Shown in pieces: positions 60,786-64,000 of a stretch of DNA of 64,000 nt. The notes under the pieces are model-generated. The model made no database searches. It was not told where the DNA came from and saw nothing but the letters and a program-made list of their open reading frames with translations. Location of the stretch: assembly GCA_019686135.1 (NCBI GenBank), contig JADGHL010000002.1:47640-111639 (forward strand), written 5' to 3'. This DNA comes from Myxococcaceae bacterium. Lineage in GTDB: Bacteria; Myxococcota; Myxococcia; Myxococcales; Myxococcaceae. The translations under genes were made by a program, and so were the position numbers. Numbering within the stretch: position 1 is the first letter of the stretch; the number at the start of each line of letters is the position of its first letter.

Positions 60786-63431
60786 TCAGCGCCGGCGGCC
60801 CTTCCCGCCGCGTCCACGCCCGCCCTTGTGCGGGTGCTTGTCCTTGGGCGGCTTGATGGGGTTACCGAACTTGTCGCGCGCCAGCCGCTGGCCGCCTGGA
60901 GCAGCCTTCTGTCCAAGGCCGCTGCGCAGCTCCTTCCGCCTGGGCGTCTTGTGCCAGCCGAAGCCCGCCCGTTCACTCCCCTTCTCCTTCTTCGCCGCGA
61001 GCGCGCGCAGCCGGTCGAATACTGGGTGCGGCGATCCGGCGCGCGCGGGCGCCTCCTGTGCGCCATCGAGCGCGACCGGCGCGAAGTCCAGCTGCCGCCG
61101 CTGCACGTTCGCCGACAAAAGCTGCACGGTCAGCTTCTGCCCGACCTTCACCCGCCGCCCGTCGGGCCACACCAGCGCGTGCTGCGCGGGGTCGAACTCG
61201 AAGTGCGGCCCGAGCGCTTCGCCCCTGACCAGCCCCTCCACGTGCAGCTCGTCCAGCTCGACGAAGAAGCCGAAGTCCGTGACCGAGGCGACGGTGGCGG
61301 CGAACTGCTCGCCCACCCGGTCCTTCATCAACAGCGTCTGGTAGAAGGCCACCACCTCGCGCTCCACGTCCACCGCGGCGCGCTCGCGCTCCGAGCTCTG
61401 CACCGCCAGCGCCTCCAACCGCTCCTCCTGACGCTCGCGCTCGGCTTTGGGCGGCACCTTTCCGCCGCGCGCCCAGTGCTCCTTGAGCAGCCGGTGGACG
61501 ATGAGGTCCGGGTAGCGGCGGATGGGCGAGGTGAAGTGCAGGTAGTGGGTGGCGCCCAGCCCGTAGTGGCCCACGCTCTCGGCGGAGTAGACCGCCTGCA
61601 TCATCGCCCGCAGCATCAGCTGGTTCAGCGCGCGGCGCTCCGGGTGGCCCTCCAGCTGGTCGAGGAACCGCGCCAGATCGCGCGATTCGATCTCGCTCGC
61701 GGGCGGCAGCGGGAAGCCGTGCGCGCGCGCCAGCTGGGCGAACGCCTCGAGCTTCTCCTCGTCCGGTTCGCCGTGGAACCGGTACACCGACGGCAGCTCG
61801 CGGTCCCGGAAGAACTTCGCCACCGCCTCGTTGGCGGCGAGCATGCACTCCTCCACCAGGCGGTGGCTGTCCCGGCGCTCGCGCTTGTCGAGCCGCACCG
61901 GCATCCCGCGCTCATCCAGCACGACCTTGTACTCGGGCAGATCGAAGTCGATCGGCCCGCGCGCCCGCCGCATGGCGTTGAGGGCACGAGCCAGAGACAT
62001 CAGGCGCTGAAGGTGCGGCCGAAGGAAGTTGGGGTGGGGGACGTCCTTGCCGTCCAGCACGTCCTGCACCTCTTCGTAGGTGCAGCGCGCGTGGCTGCGC
62101 ATCACCCCCGGGTAGACCTCGAAGGCGCGCAGGTGGGCCCGGCCGTCGAACCGCATGTCCGCCACCACGCAGAGGCGGTCCTCGTCCGGCCTCAGCGAGC
62201 AGATCCCGTTGGAGAGCCGCTCGGGGAGCATGGGTAGCACGCGGTCGGGCAGGTACACCGAGGTGCCGCGCCGGAGCGCCTCCACATCCAGCGGCCGTCC
62301 CTCGCGGACGTAGTGGGAGACGTCGGCGATCGCCACCACCAGGCGCCAGCCATCACCCGCGCGCTCGCAGTAGACCGCGTCGTCGAAGTCGCGCGCGTCC
62401 GCCCCGTCGATGGTGATGAGCGGAAGCCCGCGGAGATCGCGCCGGGCCTCGGCCTTCGCCTCCTCTTCGGTGACCACCACCGGGTAGCGGTCCGCCTCGG
62501 CCATCACTTCGTCGGGGAACTCGTCGGAGAAGCCGTGGGCGTAGGCCACCGAGAGCACCTCGGCGGAGGGTTCGCCCGGCCGGCCGATGACGCCCACCAC
62601 CTCGCCGAACAGCTCGAGGCCCGGCTCCAGCACCGCCGCGCCGAGGCCGAGCACCACCTTCACCATGTCCCCGGGCCGCGCCAGCTGGGTGGGCGGGACA
62701 CGGATCCGCGACTGCAGCGACAGATCGCTGGGGATGACCCACGCGTGGCGGCCCTCGACTTGGTACTGGCCCACCACCCGCTGGCGGATCCGCCCTACCA
62801 CCTCGAGCAGCACGCCCGCAGTGCGCCCGCCGCGCCCGGGCACGACCTGGACGATCACCCGATCGCCGTCCATCGCCCGCGCGGCCTGATCCGGGGGCAG
62901 AAAGACGTTCTCCGCGTCCGCGTCGTGGAGCGGGTGGACGAAGCCGAACCCGTCGCGGTGCACGTGGAGGATGCCCTCCACGGTGTCGTCGAGCGCGCGG
63001 AGCGAGTCGAGGTACTGCTCGCGATCTCCCTTCGTGCGCGGCGCGCGGGCGTTCCTGCCCGGCCCGCGGCCTCGCTTCCAGTCACCGCGGGCAGTGGACC
63101 CAGCGACCAGGTCGCGTCGCTTCTCTGCGCGCCCGCGACCGGGCCCACGCCCATCCGCCGCTTTGTGCGGAGAACCCGTCCGGCGGGCAGGCGCGCCGCT
63201 TCGGCGGACGTCACGCTGAACACCCGCCGCCAGCGCACGCACGCCACCCGGCGGCGTGAAGCGCTTGCCCTCCTTGTGGATGGCCCCCGCGCGGACGAGC
63301 TCGCGCAAAACGCGCTTGAGCTCCGTCTGCTGACCGGGGTGGAGCCCCAGACGTTCCAACAGCTCGCGGACGCCGAGCGGATGGTCCGCCTGTTCAAGGA
63401 CCCGGAGGACCTGCCCGCGCTCCACGCTCAC
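60786..63431 (-). CDS. rnr: Ribonuclease R
   Basis: 881 residues from GTG 63431. A 3'-5' exoribonuclease of the RNR/RNB class. The N-terminal helix-turn-helix (LGVRELLERLGLHPGQQTEL) is followed by an Arg/Gly-rich low-complexity insert (~75-140), a cold-shock domain and the RNB core with metal-site IDGADARDFDDAVY. Then comes an S1 domain (FAATVASVTDFGFFVELDELHVEGLVRGEAL). A Lys/Gly-rich tail (KGGRGRGGKGRRR) helps bind structured RNA. It converges on mutS2 with 28 bp between stops. The insert makes it longer than typical RNase R. Confidence 0.95.
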   Translation of the reverse strand: MSVERGQVLRVLEQADHPLGVRELLERLGLHPGQQTELKRVLRELVRAGAIHKEGKRFTPPGGVRALAAGVQRDVRRSGAPARRTGSPHKAADGRGPGRGRAEKRRDLVAGSTARGDWKRGRGPGRNARAPRTKGDREQYLDSLRALDDTVEGILHVHRDGFGFVHPLHDADAENVFLPPDQAARAMDGDRVIVQVVPGRGGRTAGVLLEVVGRIRQRVVGQYQVEGRHAWVIPSDLSLQSRIRVPPTQLARPGDMVKVVLGLGAAVLEPGLELFGEVVGVIGRPGEPSAEVLSVAYAHGFSDEFPDEVMAEADRYPVVVTEEEAKAEARRDLRGLPLITIDGADARDFDDAVYCERAGDGWRLVVAIADVSHYVREGRPLDVEALRRGTSVYLPDRVLPMLPERLSNGICSLRPDEDRLCVVADMRFDGRAHLRAFEVYPGVMRSHARCTYEEVQDVLDGKDVPHPNFLRPHLQRLMSLARALNAMRRARGPIDFDLPEYKVVLDERGMPVRLDKRERRDSHRLVEECMLAANEAVAKFFRDRELPSVYRFHGEPDEEKLEAFAQLARAHGFPLPPASEIESRDLARFLDQLEGHPERRALNQLMLRAMMQAVYSAESVGHYGLGATHYLHFTSPIRRYPDLIVHRLLKEHWARGGKVPPKAERERQEERLEALAVQSSERERAAVDVEREVVAFYQTLLMKDRVGEQFAATVASVTDFGFFVELDELHVEGLVRGEALGPHFEFDPAQHALVWPDGRRVKVGQKLTVQLLSANVQRRQLDFAPVALDGAQEAPARAGSPHPVFDRLRALAAKKEKGSERAGFGWHKTPRRKELRSGLGQKAAPGGQRLARDKFGNPIKPPKDKHPHKGGRGRGGKGRRR

Positions 63432-63441
63432 CCGTGCGCGC

Positions 63442-64000
63442 TCAGAAATAGAAGTTCGCTCCGACGCCCGGCATGAACGTGCCCAGGGTGATGACGTCCA
63501 TCGCTCTGAAGTTGAGCGGCAGGCCCACCAGGAGCTTGCCGTCCAGCGAGAAGTGATCGTTGAACCAGTACTCGGCGCCGCCGCCCACGTTGATGCCGAG
63601 CGTGAAGTCGTCCCCGCGGGTGCTCACGCCCTTTCCGAAGAGGAAGGACCCGGTGACGAGCGGGCGGATCGGCTTGTCCGCCGAACCGAGAAACGCGGTG
63701 ACACCGAACCCCGCACCGAACCCGAACGCGAAGTTGCTGGCGATCCCCAAGCCCAGACCCACGTCGAAGTCGACCGCCACGGAGTCGGTGCCCATGTAGC
63801 GGAACCCGAAGGTGGCGCTGGGCGAGGCGGGCACGGACGAGGACGTCGACGGAGCCGCAAGGCTGCTGCCGTTGAAGTTGGCGCGGATCGCAAACGCGCC
63901 CTTGTGCGGTCCGGGCACGGACTGCGCGGGCGCGGGGGCCGGGACCGCCTGCGCACCGGGGGCCGGCGGAGGCGGCGGGGGCGGCGGCTGCCCATAGGGA
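63442..64000 (-). CDS. Outer-membrane beta-barrel-like protein (N-terminus cut off by window edge)
   Basis: The frame runs from its stop at 63442 to the right edge, giving at least 186 residues. It begins (as visible) with a Pro-rich stretch (YGQPPPPPPPPAPGAQA). The rest has alternating strands typical of small barrels (FGFRYMGTDSVAVDFDVGLGLGI, VTGSFLFGKGVSTRGDDFTL, GGAEYWFNDHFSLDGKLLVG) and ends in VGANFYF, with a terminal aromatic residue as in outer-membrane proteins. The upstream part and signal peptide lie beyond the window. A GTG at 63918 could start a shorter version, but the frame continues upstream in the Pro-rich style. It lies 10 bp before rnr. Confidence 0.7.
   Translation of the reverse strand, partial: PYGQPPPPPPPPAPGAQAVPAPAPAQSVPGPHKGAFAIRANFNGSSLAAPSTSSSVPASPSATFGFRYMGTDSVAVDFDVGLGLGIASNFAFGFGAGFGVTAFLGSADKPIRPLVTGSFLFGKGVSTRGDDFTLGINVGGGAEYWFNDHFSLDGKLLVGLPLNFRAMDVITLGTFMPGVGANFYF

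Noticed and set aside
1..64000. tRNA, rRNA, insertion sequences or prophage
   Set aside because: No transposase, integrase, inverted-terminal-repeat pair or cloverleaf-like sequence noticed on reading; short RNA genes could be missed without a search tool.

Overview
The window is a high-GC (roughly 70 % by eye), gene-dense bacterial chromosome segment. It most likely comes from a myxobacterium (phylum Myxococcota, Cystobacterineae-like). The main evidence is a complete Frz-type chemosensory locus: frzF-frzG-frzE-frzCD-frzB-frzA on the minus strand with frzZ divergent, followed further on by an alanine dehydrogenase / ECF sigma / anti-sigma / frzS block. This combination is known from the gliding predator Myxococcus xanthus. 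Many proteins start with GTG or TTG, and 4-base ATGA/GTGA overlaps are common. I see no insertion sequence, prophage, CRISPR array, rRNA or tRNA.

Layout. (1) 0-6.2 kb: an edge-truncated DUF1015-like gene, a small lipoprotein plus collagen-like repeat protein operon, a membrane protein, serA (D-3-phosphoglycerate dehydrogenase), a gamma-carbonic-anhydrase-like hexapeptide protein and a PHA-system family protein. (2) 6.2-23.6 kb: the Frz motility-control region. The core operon is followed by four genes I would not expect from the M. xanthus layout as I remember it (peptidoglycan-binding protein, radical SAM protein, NlpC/P60-like lipoprotein, aldo/keto reductase), then aldA, rpoE1-like sigma, anti-sigma and frzS. 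(3) 23.6-31.3 kb, minus strand: a helical-repeat protein, coaX, birA, hom, two lipoproteins and a HARE-HTH/Mrr-like protein. (4) 31.4-33.6 kb: a cytoplasmic PQQ-type propeller protein. (5) 33.6-43.3 kb, minus strand: an anchored hypothetical protein, then an eight-gene operon made of a Yip1-like protein, TolC, MacA, MacB-type ATPase, two FtsX/MacB-type permeases, a DUF692/MNIO oxidase fusion and uridine kinase. (6) 43.5-48.1 kb: a ClpA-like AAA+ protein, a Rossmann/DUF2520 protein and a membrane coiled-coil protein. (7) 48.2-52 kb: a large lipoprotein with peptidase, propeller and beta-barrel parts, and a HAD hydrolase. (8) 52-58.2 kb, minus strand: nadD, a phosphoesterase-like protein, a NamZ-type exo-muramidase, a TPR/AgmX-like protein, a class III cyclase and a TPR protein. 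(9) 58.4-64 kb: mutS2, RNase R (convergent) and an edge-truncated outer-membrane protein.

How they work together. The Frz genes form a full methyl-accepting pathway: FrzCD receptor, FrzA/B couplers, FrzE kinase-receiver, FrzZ double receiver, and FrzF/FrzG methyltransferase/methylesterase. In myxobacteria this pathway controls cell reversal. FrzS is the polar coiled-coil pseudo-receiver required for type-IV-pilus motility. The MacAB-TolC-like exporter shares its operon with an MNIO-family enzyme, a family that modifies ribosomal peptides, so a secreted modified peptide is possible but no precursor was found. Other points worth a second look are a four-unit ~100-bp degenerate tandem repeat at 52.0-52.4 kb, oppositely oriented heptamer arrays at 48.1-48.2 kb, and palindromes upstream of the ClpA-like gene.
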